From assembly GCF_018129965.1 (NCBI RefSeq), contig NZ_JAFCKW010000005.1, positions 184,088 through 248,087 of the forward strand: 64,000 nt of DNA. Direction: 5' to 3'. Position 1 is the stretch's first letter, and each line of letters opens with the position of its first letter. Positions 45,636 through 55,158 of the stretch are shown here, piece by piece. Below the pieces are notes generated by a model, which worked only from the letters and a program-made list of their open reading frames with translations, did not search any database and was not told the DNA's origin. Made by a program: the position numbers and the translations under genes. This DNA comes from Bradyrhizobium diazoefficiens (GTDB lineage Bacteria > Pseudomonadota > Alphaproteobacteria > Rhizobiales > Xanthobacteraceae).

Positions 45636-46610
45636 TCACGGCGTCCCCACGAGGGATGGTGCTGGCGCCAGCGCGTCGCGCAAGGCGGCGGCAAAGCCGG
45701 GTATGGGCTGCGCTGCGGCGGCTGCGATGTTGCGCTCGATGTGTGCCGTGTTGAACATCGAGACGATCACCACGCCGTCGGGATTGTTCGAGAATGCGAA
45801 GCGCAGCAGCAGGTCGTTCGGCGTTTCCGACGCATCGATCCCGTAGTGTCTGGCGATGGCGACGATCCGATCCTGCCCCGCGCCATCGCGGCGCGCGACG
45901 GCCGCTGCGGCATCGGAGCCGAACACGCCGTGCGTCACGAACGTCGGCGGTGCCGGCAGCCGTGACCGCAGAAGCGGGGCCGCGCGCATCAGCGGCGTAT
46001 CGGGAAATTGCGCGATGTCGATCGGCTTCGCGCTGCTAATAGCCGCCAGGATATGATCCGGCGCGCCGGCGATGGAAACGGCCCGGACATATCCCTTGTC
46101 CATCAGCCGGCCGAGGACGTCGAAGATTGCGTCGTTCTCTGTATCGCCCGGCGCCGGATCATGCATCGCCAGGACATCGATATAGTCGGTGCCGAGCGAT
46201 CGCAGGCTGTTGGTCACGGACGCCTCGATCGTCGCAGGATCGATCGGCGCGCGCGCGCCGGTCGGTCGCGCCCTGGATACCACGCGCCGAAGGGACGGGA
46301 AGGTCGCAACGGCCTGCCGGGCCGCGGGCCGGATCAATCGCGCCGCGAGCGAGACTTGCGGCGCGGCAATGCCGAACTTGGTGCAGATGACGATTTTGTC
46401 GCGGCTTCCGCGCAAGGCCTTACCGAGCAGGGCTTCCGCGTGCCCGTCGCCATAGGGCGGTGCGACGTCGAACCAGCTCACGCCGAGTTCGCGTGCGCGG
46501 GCGATTGCGTGGTGTCCGTCCGCGGCGGAAATGCGCGATCCGAGCGAGGCGCAGCCGAAGCCGATCGCTGAGACGTCGCGGCCGAGCCTGGGAATACGCA
46601 CCATTCTCAT
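45636..46610 (-). CDS. Aldo/keto reductase
   Basis: 324-aa NAD(P)H-dependent oxidoreductase with a TIM barrel. IPRLGRDVSAIGFGCASLG and GVSWFDVAPPYGDGHAEALLGKALRG (catalytic Asp and Tyr) and LGTDYIDVLAMHDP are standard. The ATG overlaps the stop of the GMC gene (ATGA). Probably acts on a sugar keto intermediate together with the GMC enzyme. Confidence 0.9.
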   Translation of the reverse strand: MRMVRIPRLGRDVSAIGFGCASLGSRISAADGHHAIARARELGVSWFDVAPPYGDGHAEALLGKALRGSRDKIVICTKFGIAAPQVSLAARLIRPAARQAVATFPSLRRVVSRARPTGARAPIDPATIEASVTNSLRSLGTDYIDVLAMHDPAPGDTENDAIFDVLGRLMDKGYVRAVSIAGAPDHILAAISSAKPIDIAQFPDTPLMRAAPLLRSRLPAPPTFVTHGVFGSDAAAAVARRDGAGQDRIVAIARHYGIDASETPNDLLLRFAFSNNPDGVVIVSMFNTAHIERNIAAAAAQPIPGFAAALRDALAPAPSLVGTP

Positions 46611-48349
46611 GCGGCAACCCCGACCGCTGCAGTCTTTGCCTTCTCCGCGAGGTGTGCGGCCAGTCGAAACGCAAGCGCCACGGCGGCGAAGGTGGGATTG
46701 GCCTGACCTGACGACGCGAACACTGCGCTCGATGATATGTAGAGGTTCTCGATGCCGTGGACGCGGCAACTGCCATCGACCACGCTGTCGTCTGGGCTGA
46801 GCCCCATGCGGGCCGTTCCGATCTGGTGAAACCCGTCTCTGGCCTGTTGCAGGATGCTCGTCAGCCGCATCTCCGGCGGCACGCTGTAGTCGAGGCGGCC
46901 GTATCCGGCGCTGCGGAGCGACTGGTCGAGGATCTCATGGGCGCGCAACACCGAGCGCGCGTCGGCTTCGCAATAACGCAGATCGATATCCAGGAAGGGC
47001 ACGCCGAGTGCATCCTTGCGATCCGACAGCGCAATGCGGGACTCGCGGATGGGCGTCTGCTCCGCATGGAAATGCAGGGCGTAGCGGCCCTCCGCGCTCC
47101 TGATCAGGAAGCCCGGTTGGCGCGGCTTGGTTAGAAAGCGCGCTTGCGCGATCGCTGCGATGTTGCGCAGCGTCGCGATGGGCGACATCAACACGTTACG
47201 CAGATGGCTGCGCCAGCGATGCGGTTTTTCGCCGAGGTGGATGATCCGGATCGCCTCCGACACCAGCTGCCGGCCGATCGGCGGGATCGCGAGCGCCATC
47301 CAGACCAGCGACAGTACGCCATTGCGATGGCCAGACTGATGGAACGGCGGATTGTCGAGCCAGAAGGCGATGTTCAGGAGCTCTTCGCGCAATTGGGCAT
47401 CGCGCGTGAGCGTAAAGCGACGCCGCACGTAGGCGCAGTCATCGCAGAAGAAATCATAGGCGACGACGGCCGCGGGATCGGCGAGTACGAGGTCCGCGAT
47501 CTTGCCGGAAGCATGCCCCATGTAGAAACGGCCGAGCGCGCCACCGGCGCCGCCGAACAGGTCCGGCCGTTTCTGTTGTGTCCACAGCAGCATCCTGGTG
47601 GTTTCGAGGCCGCCGCAGGCAAGGACGGTCCGGCGCGGGACGATCCGGCACGTTCTATTTGCATTGCCCGCGACGAGCCCGGTGATGCGGCGGCCGTCGT
47701 CCGACACCAGGAGCTCTGTCACGGTCGCGCCCTTGAGGACCGTGATCAGCCGGGAACGGGCAAGATGCGCGCTGTGCCGGCGTCCGGCATCGATGTCCGG
47801 CGTCCAACGCTCGAGTTGATCGGTCCTGATGTCGCCGAGAGCGGGGGCGGCCGGCGCCGTGGTGAATCGGGCAGGACCGATGCCGAAGAAATCGGCCGCG
47901 GCATCGTACCAGCGCGCGATATCCTGATGCGGGATGGGCCATGCACTTTGCGGCGAATGTGGCCGGCGTGCAAAATCGACATCGTCTAGCGGAACGCAAC
48001 GACCGCCCCACCAGCGCGACGTGCCGCCGAGCCCACGGCGGATCGCGATCCCGGTGGCTACATGGCGTTGCTCGTCGACGACATGTCCCGCGGTCAGGGA
48101 TGCCGCAAAGGCATCGTGACCCTCGTGTCCGGATTCGAGCAGCAGAACAGTCAGGCCATGCTGCTCGCAGGCGAGTGCCAGCGCGATGCCGGCCGGGCCT
48201 GCGCCCACCACGCAGACGTCGCAGCCGCCGATTTCACCCGCATCGGCGAAGGACGTCAGCATGCGCGTACTGCCGCCGGTTGCCGGTGATGACGTGACGG
48301 TTGCCGCATTTCCGTGCCCCGAACTCTCATCGCCTGAGGACCCGTCCAT
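46607..48349 (-). CDS. FAD-dependent GMC oxidoreductase
   Basis: 580 aa. FAD Rossmann motif CVVGAGPAGIALALACEQHG (GAGPAG 49-54), GLGGTSRWWGGRC, and C-terminal HQIGTARMG and SSSAVFASSGQANPTFAAVALAFRLAAH with the catalytic His and Asn region of glucose-methanol-choline oxidoreductases. The first roughly 30 residues are low-complexity, so the true start may be internal. Oxidises an alcohol group, probably of a sugar; heads the four-gene operon. Confidence 0.9.
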   Translation of the reverse strand: MDGSSGDESSGHGNAATVTSSPATGGSTRMLTSFADAGEIGGCDVCVVGAGPAGIALALACEQHGLTVLLLESGHEGHDAFAASLTAGHVVDEQRHVATGIAIRRGLGGTSRWWGGRCVPLDDVDFARRPHSPQSAWPIPHQDIARWYDAAADFFGIGPARFTTAPAAPALGDIRTDQLERWTPDIDAGRRHSAHLARSRLITVLKGATVTELLVSDDGRRITGLVAGNANRTCRIVPRRTVLACGGLETTRMLLWTQQKRPDLFGGAGGALGRFYMGHASGKIADLVLADPAAVVAYDFFCDDCAYVRRRFTLTRDAQLREELLNIAFWLDNPPFHQSGHRNGVLSLVWMALAIPPIGRQLVSEAIRIIHLGEKPHRWRSHLRNVLMSPIATLRNIAAIAQARFLTKPRQPGFLIRSAEGRYALHFHAEQTPIRESRIALSDRKDALGVPFLDIDLRYCEADARSVLRAHEILDQSLRSAGYGRLDYSVPPEMRLTSILQQARDGFHQIGTARMGLSPDDSVVDGSCRVHGIENLYISSSAVFASSGQANPTFAAVALAFRLAAHLAEKAKTAAVGVAA

Positions 48350-48459
48350 CGGTCCCGCCGCGGACGCGTTTGTCTATCCAATGTTATCGTTCATCGCAAC
48401 GCGTCAATGCGAACAATCGTTATCTTCAAACTGTAATGTTCTTTTGCTACTCGCTGAGT

Positions 48460-48481
48460 GGACATAACAGAATGATAACAG
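48460..48481 (-). promoter_or_regulatory. Tandem CTGTTAT element upstream of GMC operon
   Basis: On minus, CTGTTAT occurs twice (48481-48475 and 48470-48464), 11 bp apart, i.e. one helical turn. The promoter-proximal copy sits in TTCTGTTATGTCC, like the elements at 36621 and 39425. About 115 bp before the GMC start. Confidence 0.45.
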
Positions 48482-48615
48482 GGCCCGGCCGTGTCCGCTT
48501 CGATCTCCTCCGGGCCGGATGGTGCGCGGCCTGCAGATCGAAAAGAGCGGTTCTTTCGTCGCATCAGCCGGCATCTGATTTTCCCCAACGCTTTGTCCCG
48601 TGAGTTGCACTGTCC

Positions 48616-49698
48616 ATGTCGAAGCCGCGCCGGCGCCAAGCCTCAGATCGGATCTCGCTGGTCTCGCATGTCCCAGAGCGGACGGCGCAAACGATCGATT
48701 CAGCCCGCGCCACGTCGGACGTGCGGGAGGAGGAAGGCAGACCGACGACGACCGCTTGGCTGAAGCCGGTCGCTGCGTTCATCCTGCTGTTCGCGGCGGT
48801 CTGGATCACCCTCTATGCGGCCTATGCGCGACTGCCTTTTCTCAGGCCGGGCTCGGTGGTCATTGCCGACGCGAAATTCGACACCCTGGTGAAGCAGCCG
48901 ATGTTCGGCCCGCAGGACCGGCATCGCGTGATGATGTTCGGCTACAGCAAGATCCTGTCGGCGCTGCGCCCGCGCGATCTCGATGCCGCACTCGGACCCG
49001 GCTTTCGCTCTTACAATTTGGGCCTGCCGGGCGACGTGCGCTTTCTTCCCATTCTGGAAGCCGCGTTGGCGGCCGGCAATATCCCGACCCACGTGTTGCT
49101 GACCATCCCCTGGGACGGCAAGCGCGAAGCCGATGGTCCGACCGCCATCTTCCACGACGACAACATGCTGGCCGGCAAACTGTTTCCTTTTCGCACGCTG
49201 CCGCGAGACGCGGCGCTGTTTCTGGTTCAGAACAGAAACCGGCTGCGGGACGCCGTTCGCGACGTGGACGCTCAACGCCTGACCATGCTGGACGACCGCG
49301 GCTGGTATTTCATCAAATCGCAGAGCCACTATCCGGGCGACCGGTTACCTGACGACTATGCGCTTCCGACAGACCATCCGGCGCGTACCGAGCCGCGCGT
49401 GATTCCGGAAAGATCGCTGGTTCGCGAACGTCTCGAGCAGCTGGCGCGTCAGTACGGCTTTCAAGTGCTCTTCGTTCCGGCGTTCTTTCGGGCGGGTGAG
49501 GTGGCTCCCTGGCCGGCGACGGATCGCATCAAGCCGAGCACGATCTCGGAGCTCCCGCTCATCCGCGTCATCGGTCCGGATTACTTCACCTATCCGCCGT
49601 CGCTGTTTGCCGATCCGCAACATATGAATCCGACCGGTGCGCTCGTCTATACCGCGGATATCGCCCGGCTGCTGAAGGCCAGCGGAGCGTTCGACTGA
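48616..49698 (+). CDS. SGNH-like protein, partner of MBOAT acyltransferase
   Basis: 360 aa. One membrane helix at about 48-70 (WLKPVAAFILLFAAVWITLYAAYA), then a periplasmic domain. MMFGYSKILSALRP stands where SGNH hydrolases have the nucleophile block, and DPQHMNPTGALVYT near the C-terminus matches their Asp-x-x-His block. Such proteins (AlgJ/AlgX-like) complete O-acetylation of polysaccharide with an MBOAT protein. The next gene is exactly an MBOAT and starts at the stop codon (ATGA). Exact family not recognised. Confidence 0.7.
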   Translation: MSKPRRRQASDRISLVSHVPERTAQTIDSARATSDVREEEGRPTTTAWLKPVAAFILLFAAVWITLYAAYARLPFLRPGSVVIADAKFDTLVKQPMFGPQDRHRVMMFGYSKILSALRPRDLDAALGPGFRSYNLGLPGDVRFLPILEAALAAGNIPTHVLLTIPWDGKREADGPTAIFHDDNMLAGKLFPFRTLPRDAALFLVQNRNRLRDAVRDVDAQRLTMLDDRGWYFIKSQSHYPGDRLPDDYALPTDHPARTEPRVIPERSLVRERLEQLARQYGFQVLFVPAFFRAGEVAPWPATDRIKPSTISELPLIRVIGPDYFTYPPSLFADPQHMNPTGALVYTADIARLLKASGAFD

Positions 49699-51131
49699 TG
49701 CTCTTCAACTCCTTCGAGTTTCTCGCGTTCTTCCTGATGTTCCTGGCGGTGTTTTTTGCGCTGCCGCCACGGGCCCAGCCGATCGTGCTGCTGATCGCGA
49801 GCTACGTCTTCTACATGAGCTGGCGGCCGTCGTTTGGCCTGCTGCTCGGCCTGACGACGGTGGTGGACTACACGACCGCGTTGATGATGGCGCGTTCGCG
49901 CACCGAGGCAGGCCGCAAGGCCGCGATGATCGTCGCGCTCGCGATCAACCTTGGCGTGCTGGGCACGGTCAAATATCTGGATTTCCTGATCGCCAACGTG
50001 ATCGGCGCGGCCGGGCTGTTCGGTTACGTGATCCCGGATTACGCGCTGGGCCTGATACTGCCGCTCGGCATCTCGTTCTACACGTTCCAGTCGGTCGGCT
50101 ACACGCTCGACGTCTACAACCGCAAGGTCGAGGCCGAGCGGGACTTCCTCACCTATGCGCAATATGTCAGCTTCTTTCCTCAATTGATCGCCGGGCCGAT
50201 CGAGCGCGCGGCGCACATGCTGCCGCAGTTTCGTATCGTGCATCGGCTCACCTACCGGAACGTCACGTCCGGCCTGTTCCTCGTTGGCTACGGCCTCTTC
50301 AAGAAGATGTGTATCGCCGACGTCGTCGCGCCGGTCGTCAACGGGATCTATGCCAGCCCGGCGCAATATTCCGGCGGTTATCAACTGCTCGCCGCGGTGC
50401 TGTTCGCGATCCAGATCTATTGTGACTTCTCGGGATATTCGGATATCGCCCGGGGAACGGCGCGTATCATGGGGTTCGATCTCATGATCAACTTCCGGCA
50501 ACCCTATTTTGCCACCAGCCTGAATGAATTCTGGCGCTGCTGGCATATTTCGCTGTCGACCTGGTTTCGCGACTACCTGTTCATTCCGCTTGGCGGTAGC
50601 CGCGGCAGCGAGCGCAGCACCGCACGCAATCTCATGATCGTATTCTCGGTGAGCGGCATCTGGCACGGCGCAGCCTGGACGTTCGTCGCCTGGGGCGTGC
50701 TGCACGGTGCCGGCCTGGTGATCGAGCGGATATTTGAGCGCCTGGTTCGACCCGAAGCATGGCTCGGCGAGATGCCGCGCCGGCTGCTCGGATGGCTGTG
50801 GATGATGTCAATCGTGCTGATCGGCTGGATATTCTTCCGCTCCACGAGCGTGACGAATGCCATCATGACGCTGCGGAGCCTGGTCGATCTCGGTCCTGTC
50901 TCCTACTTCACACTGAAGATGCTTGGCCTCGCCAGCGTCGAACTGGTCATGCTCGCCGTCTCGCTCATGATCCTGCTCATCGTCGATTTCCATCTGGCAT
51001 TCCGGCCGCAGCGGCTTGTTGCGCTGGGCAGCATGCGATGGGTGTCGACCGGCGCAGGCGTTGCAATCGCGTACTACATCATCCTGTTCGGCATTTTCGG
51101 GCATGCGGAGTTCATCTACTTTCAGTTCTGA
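49698..51131 (+). CDS. MBOAT O-acyltransferase, AlgI-like
   Basis: 477 aa polytopic protein that brings acetyl groups across the inner membrane. MLFNSFEFLAFFLMFLAVFFAL, PLGISFYTFQSVGYTLDVYNRK, WRCWHISLSTWFRDYLFIPLGGSRG and VSGIWHGAAWTFVAWGVLHG (invariant His) are AlgI/DltB hallmarks. Coupled with the SGNH-like gene upstream. Probably acetylates the polysaccharide made by this locus. Confidence 0.94.
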   Translation: MLFNSFEFLAFFLMFLAVFFALPPRAQPIVLLIASYVFYMSWRPSFGLLLGLTTVVDYTTALMMARSRTEAGRKAAMIVALAINLGVLGTVKYLDFLIANVIGAAGLFGYVIPDYALGLILPLGISFYTFQSVGYTLDVYNRKVEAERDFLTYAQYVSFFPQLIAGPIERAAHMLPQFRIVHRLTYRNVTSGLFLVGYGLFKKMCIADVVAPVVNGIYASPAQYSGGYQLLAAVLFAIQIYCDFSGYSDIARGTARIMGFDLMINFRQPYFATSLNEFWRCWHISLSTWFRDYLFIPLGGSRGSERSTARNLMIVFSVSGIWHGAAWTFVAWGVLHGAGLVIERIFERLVRPEAWLGEMPRRLLGWLWMMSIVLIGWIFFRSTSVTNAIMTLRSLVDLGPVSYFTLKMLGLASVELVMLAVSLMILLIVDFHLAFRPQRLVALGSMRWVSTGAGVAIAYYIILFGIFGHAEFIYFQF

Positions 51132-51263
51132 AGGCGTTTTGCGCCAATTTCGGAAAAAATCACCATCGTGACGCCGTATTGGGTTGACCCGGTCGGCTGA
51201 TATGTCAAAGAAAGGCGGGTTCGAGGCAGTCCCGTCGTCGTTTTGCTGCGGAGTAGGTCATAC

Positions 51264-52334
51264 ATGAGTAAGCGCATCGCGCTCATCACCGGCATCACCG
51301 GGCAGGACGGCGCCTATCTCGCCGAGCACCTGTTGTCGCTCGGCTATGTCGTGCACGGCATCAAGCGTCGCTCGTCCTCCTTTAACACGGCGCGGGTCGA
51401 TCATCTCTATCAGGACCCGCATGTCGGGGACGTGCCGTTCCTGATGCATTACGGCGATATGACGGACTCGACCAATCTGATCCGCCTGGTGCAGCAGATC
51501 AGGCCAACCGAGATCTACAATCTCGCGGCGCAGAGCCATGTCGCCGTCAGCTTCGAGAGCCCGGAATATACTGCCAACGCCGACGCGATCGGCGTGCTGC
51601 GCCTGCTGGAGGCGATCCGCATCCTCGGCATGGAGAAGGAGACGCGCTTCTACCAGGCCTCGACCTCCGAGCTCTACGGCCTCGTGCAGGAGATCCCGCA
51701 GAAGGAGACCACGCCGTTCTATCCGCGCTCGCCCTATGGCGTGGCAAAGCTCTACGGCTACTGGATCACCGTGAACTACCGCGAAGCCTACGGGATGTTC
51801 GCCGCCAACGGCATCCTGTTCAACCACGAGAGCCCGATCCGCGGCGAGACCTTCGTCACCCGCAAGATCACCCGCAGCGTCGCCCGGATCGAGGTCGGGC
51901 TGGAGAACACGCTCTATCTCGGCAATCTCGAGGCCAAGCGCGATTGGGGGCATGCGCGCGACTATGTCGAGGGCATGCACATGATCCTGCAGGCCGACAA
52001 GCCCGACGATTTCGTGCTCGCCACCGGCGAGACGCGCTCGGTGCGCGAGATGGTCGAGCTGTCCTTCGCCCAGGTCGGCCGCCGGATCGAATGGCGCGGC
52101 AGGGGCGTCGAGGAGACCGGCATCGACACCGGGAGCGGCAAGACGGTCGTGAAGATCGATCCGACCTATTTCCGCCCCACCGAGGTGGATCTCCTCATCG
52201 GCGACGCCAGCAAGGCGCGCGAGGTGCTCGGCTGGAAGCCGAAGCGGACGTTTGCCGAACTCGTCCAGGAGATGATGGCGAGCGATCTGGCCGAGGCAAA
52301 GCGGGATGCGGCCAGTGGCAAGCGCAGCGTTTGA
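51264..52334 (+). CDS. gmd: GDP-mannose 4,6-dehydratase
   Basis: 356 aa. First step from GDP-D-mannose to GDP-L-fucose, giving GDP-4-keto-6-deoxymannose. NADP Rossmann motif [32 protein letters not shown], catalytic ASTSELYG and [10 protein letters not shown] (YxxxK). ATG at 51264 with GGAG upstream. Overlaps the start of fcl. Confidence 0.96.
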   Translation: MSKRIALITGITGQDGAYLAEHLLSLGYVVHGIKRRSSSFNTARVDHLYQDPHVGDVPFLMHYGDMTDSTNLIRLVQQIRPTEIYNLAAQSHVAVSFESPEYTANADAIGVLRLLEAIRILGMEKETRFYQASTSELYGLVQEIPQKETTPFYPRSPYGVAKLYGYWITVNYREAYGMFAANGILFNHESPIRGETFVTRKITRSVARIEVGLENTLYLGNLEAKRDWGHARDYVEGMHMILQADKPDDFVLATGETRSVREMVELSFAQVGRRIEWRGRGVEETGIDTGSGKTVVKIDPTYFRPTEVDLLIGDASKAREVLGWKPKRTFAELVQEMMASDLAEAKRDAASGKRSV

Positions 52335-53253
52335 GCTGAAGGGCAGGCGCGTCTACGTCGCCGGCCATCGCGGCATGGTCGGCAGCGCGATCGTGCGCCG
52401 GCTCGCGCGGGAAGACGTCGAACTCGTGACGGTGGACCGGCGCGAGCTCGATCTCTGCAACCAGGCCGCCGTGTTCGACTGGTTCGCGAAGATGCGGCCG
52501 CAGGTCGTGTTCATGGCCGCCGCCAAGGTCGGCGGCATCGTCGCCAACAACACGCTGCGCGCCGAGTTCATCTACGACAACATCGCGATCGCATCCAACG
52601 TGATCCACGCCGCGCATCAGAGCGGTACCGCGAAGCTGATGTTCCTCGGCTCTTCCTGCATCTATCCGAAGCTCGCCGCCCAGCCGCTGCGCGAGGACTC
52701 CATGCTGACCGGTCCGCTGGAGCCGACCAACGAGCCCTACGCCATAGCAAAGATCGCCGGCATCAAGATGGCGGAGGCCTATCGTAGCCAGTATGGCAGC
52801 GATTTCATCAGCGTGATGCCGACCAATCTCTACGGCCCCGGCGACAATTATCACCCCGAACTGAGCCATGTCGTTGCCGCCCTGATCCGCCGTTTCCACG
52901 AGGCGAAGGTCTCGGGCGCCGAAAAAGTTGTGGTCTGGGGCACCGGTACGCCGCGGCGCGAATTCCTCTATGTCGACGACATGGCGGATGCCTGCGTGCA
53001 CCTGATGAAGACCTATTCCGGCGCGGAACTGGTCAATGTCGGCAGCGGCGAGGACATCACGATCGCTGAATTTGCGCGTGTCGTGGCGGAGGTCGTCGGT
53101 TACAGCGGCGAGATTGCTTTCGACAGTTCGCGCCCCGACGGCACCCCGCGCAAGCTGCTCGACGTCAGCCGTCTTGCAAAGCTCGGCTGGCGCGCCACCA
53201 CCTCGCTGCGCGATGGCTTGAAGCGCGCCTATGAGGCGTATCTGGCGGCCTAG
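52306..53253 (+). CDS. fcl: GDP-L-fucose synthase
   Basis: 315 aa epimerase/reductase that completes GDP-L-fucose synthesis. [19 protein letters not shown] (NADP site), [10 protein letters not shown] with catalytic Cys, and [13 protein letters not shown] (YxxxK), then NLYGPGDNY. Start overlaps gmd by 29 bp (ATG 52306) or 20 bp (GTG 52315). Stop codon TAG is shared with the stop of the convergent carbamoyltransferase inside CTAG at 53250-53253. Confidence 0.95.
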   Translation: MRPVASAAFELKGRRVYVAGHRGMVGSAIVRRLAREDVELVTVDRRELDLCNQAAVFDWFAKMRPQVVFMAAAKVGGIVANNTLRAEFIYDNIAIASNVIHAAHQSGTAKLMFLGSSCIYPKLAAQPLREDSMLTGPLEPTNEPYAIAKIAGIKMAEAYRSQYGSDFISVMPTNLYGPGDNYHPELSHVVAALIRRFHEAKVSGAEKVVVWGTGTPRREFLYVDDMADACVHLMKTYSGAELVNVGSGEDITIAEFARVVAEVVGYSGEIAFDSSRPDGTPRKLLDVSRLAKLGWRATTSLRDGLKRAYEAYLAA

Positions 53254-55019
53254 GCATCCGGCAGCAGCGCGGCGTGCTCGCCTTTCACGACGAGATAGCG
53301 GCCGAGGCAGATGGCATCGAGCCCGGTGCGCAGGAAGCAGCTCATGGCCTGCTCGGGCGTGTCGACGATCGGCTCGTTCTCGTTGAAGCTGGTGTTCAGG
53401 ACGATCGGAATTCCTGACAGCTGACCGAAGCTTTCGATCAGTTCGTAGTAGAGCGGATTGGTGTCGCGGGCGATGCTCTGCAGGCGGCCGGTACCGTCGA
53501 CATGGGTGATGGCCGGAAGCTTCTCCCGCCATTCCGGGCGCAGCTTGACGACGTGCATCATGAACGGGCTGAACACGTCCTGCTCGAAATAGGTCGACAC
53601 CGCCGGCTGGAGGACGCTCGGCGCGAACGGACGGAAGCTCTCGCGCCGCTTGATCTTGGCGTTGATCACGTCCTTCATGTTGGTCCGCGTCGGGTCCGCA
53701 AGGATCGACCGGTTGCCGAGCGCGCGTGGGCCCCATTCGGAGCGTCCCTGATACCAGCCAACGACCAGGCCGGCATGCAGCAGCGCTGCGACGGCCTTGG
53801 GGACGTTGCCGGAAGACAATTCCCGCATCGGACACTGGGCCGATTCCGCCGCGCGCCGCATCGCGTCGTCCGCGTGCGACGGCCCCCAATAGGCATGGGT
53901 CATGTGGAAGCGCTCGCGTCCGCCCGCGACGTTGTGCCAGGTCCACAGGCCCGCGCCGACGCACAGACCGTCATCCGACGACGCCGGCTGCATATAGGTT
54001 TGCTGGAAAGGCGTCTCGCGCAGCAGGCGCGCATTCATGACGCCGTTGAGCGCGCAGCCGCCCGCATAGGCGACCTGCGAGGTCGGTACCAGATCGTGCA
54101 ACCGCTTGAAACAGTGCAACGCGACTTCCTCGAAACGGATCTGGCACGAGCGCGCGATGTCCTTGTCCCGCTGCGTCATCGCCTCGCCGCGCTGGCGCGG
54201 CGCGCCAAATCGCCCGGTCCATTTGTCGGTGAACAGGCGCAGCATGTCGATGCGGTGGTTCTCGTCCATGGCCCCGCCTTCGCCGCCGCGATGCATCCCG
54301 AAATAGCCGTCGGTCAGCTTGAACCATCCGTCCGGCCGCGTCTGGACGAGTTCGCGCATCTCGCCGACATAGGCGTCGGTGCCGTAGGGGGCGAGCCCCA
54401 TGACCTTGTATTCCTCGCCGAAGCCATCGAAGCCGATGAACTGGCAGCATGCCGTGTAGAAGAAGCCGAGACTGCTCGGCAGGTGAACGCGGTCGACCAC
54501 CTCGATCTGCGTGCCTTCGCAGCGCGCCGCCATCATGCTGGTGAAATCGCCGCTGCCGTCATAGGAGAAGCCGGCGGTCAGTCCCTCGAACGGCGAGCAG
54601 TAATAGGAGCTCGCGATGTGCGACAGGTGATGTTCGACATTCACGATCCTGGCCTTGACGGCATCCGGCGCATGGCCGGTTGCTTCGGCCACCATGTCGC
54701 CGATCCCGAGATCGACCCGTGCGCGACGCATGTGCTCCATCGCCGCCATGCCGCCGGAGATGGGATTGCGCAGGACATAGGAGACCTGGGCTGCGCGATT
54801 TCGCGACGGATCCCGCGCCACCGAGATGAAGTCCAGATCCTTCGCCGAGATCCCTCCCGAGGCGAGCACGGCCTGAATTGCGTGCTGCGGGAACGAGGGA
54901 TCGTGCTTGATGCGCTGACCGAAGCGCTCCTCGGCGGCCGCGGCGACCACCTTGCCATCGAGGATGAGCGCCGCGGAGGCATCAGGATGGTTGAGGTTGA
55001 GGCCGAGAATAGCGGTCAT
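53250..55019 (-). CDS. Carbamoyltransferase, NodU/CmcH family
   Basis: 589 aa. Transfers a carbamoyl group from carbamoyl phosphate to a hydroxyl of a sugar or antibiotic through carbamoyl-adenylate. N-terminal [42 protein letters not shown] (HxxxH metal site), [11 protein letters not shown], and C-terminal YrdC-like part with [19 protein letters not shown] and [12 protein letters not shown] (carbamoyl-adenylate site). In rhizobia relatives decorate Nod factors, but no nod genes are here, so surface-glycan carbamoylation is more likely. Confidence 0.94.
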   Translation of the reverse strand: MTAILGLNLNHPDASAALILDGKVVAAAAEERFGQRIKHDPSFPQHAIQAVLASGGISAKDLDFISVARDPSRNRAAQVSYVLRNPISGGMAAMEHMRRARVDLGIGDMVAEATGHAPDAVKARIVNVEHHLSHIASSYYCSPFEGLTAGFSYDGSGDFTSMMAARCEGTQIEVVDRVHLPSSLGFFYTACCQFIGFDGFGEEYKVMGLAPYGTDAYVGEMRELVQTRPDGWFKLTDGYFGMHRGGEGGAMDENHRIDMLRLFTDKWTGRFGAPRQRGEAMTQRDKDIARSCQIRFEEVALHCFKRLHDLVPTSQVAYAGGCALNGVMNARLLRETPFQQTYMQPASSDDGLCVGAGLWTWHNVAGGRERFHMTHAYWGPSHADDAMRRAAESAQCPMRELSSGNVPKAVAALLHAGLVVGWYQGRSEWGPRALGNRSILADPTRTNMKDVINAKIKRRESFRPFAPSVLQPAVSTYFEQDVFSPFMMHVVKLRPEWREKLPAITHVDGTGRLQSIARDTNPLYYELIESFGQLSGIPIVLNTSFNENEPIVDTPEQAMSCFLRTGLDAICLGRYLVVKGEHAALLPDA

Positions 55020-55158
55020 CGGAATGGTCTTTCAGGTTGTGACGCAGACGTCGGAAGATGCTTTTGTGTTAGCTGAATGAGATCGAAACCGGACTGGAAA
55101 CGTAACTAACAACTGAACTTATCATTTAGGTGACTGGCCTCCCGGCGCGACGACAACG

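Noticed and set aside
53250..55019. Symbiotic nodulation island (NodU-like protein, fucose, acetyl and methyl transfer genes)
   Set aside because: No nodABC, nod boxes or nodIJ are visible; the set fits surface polysaccharide modification better.
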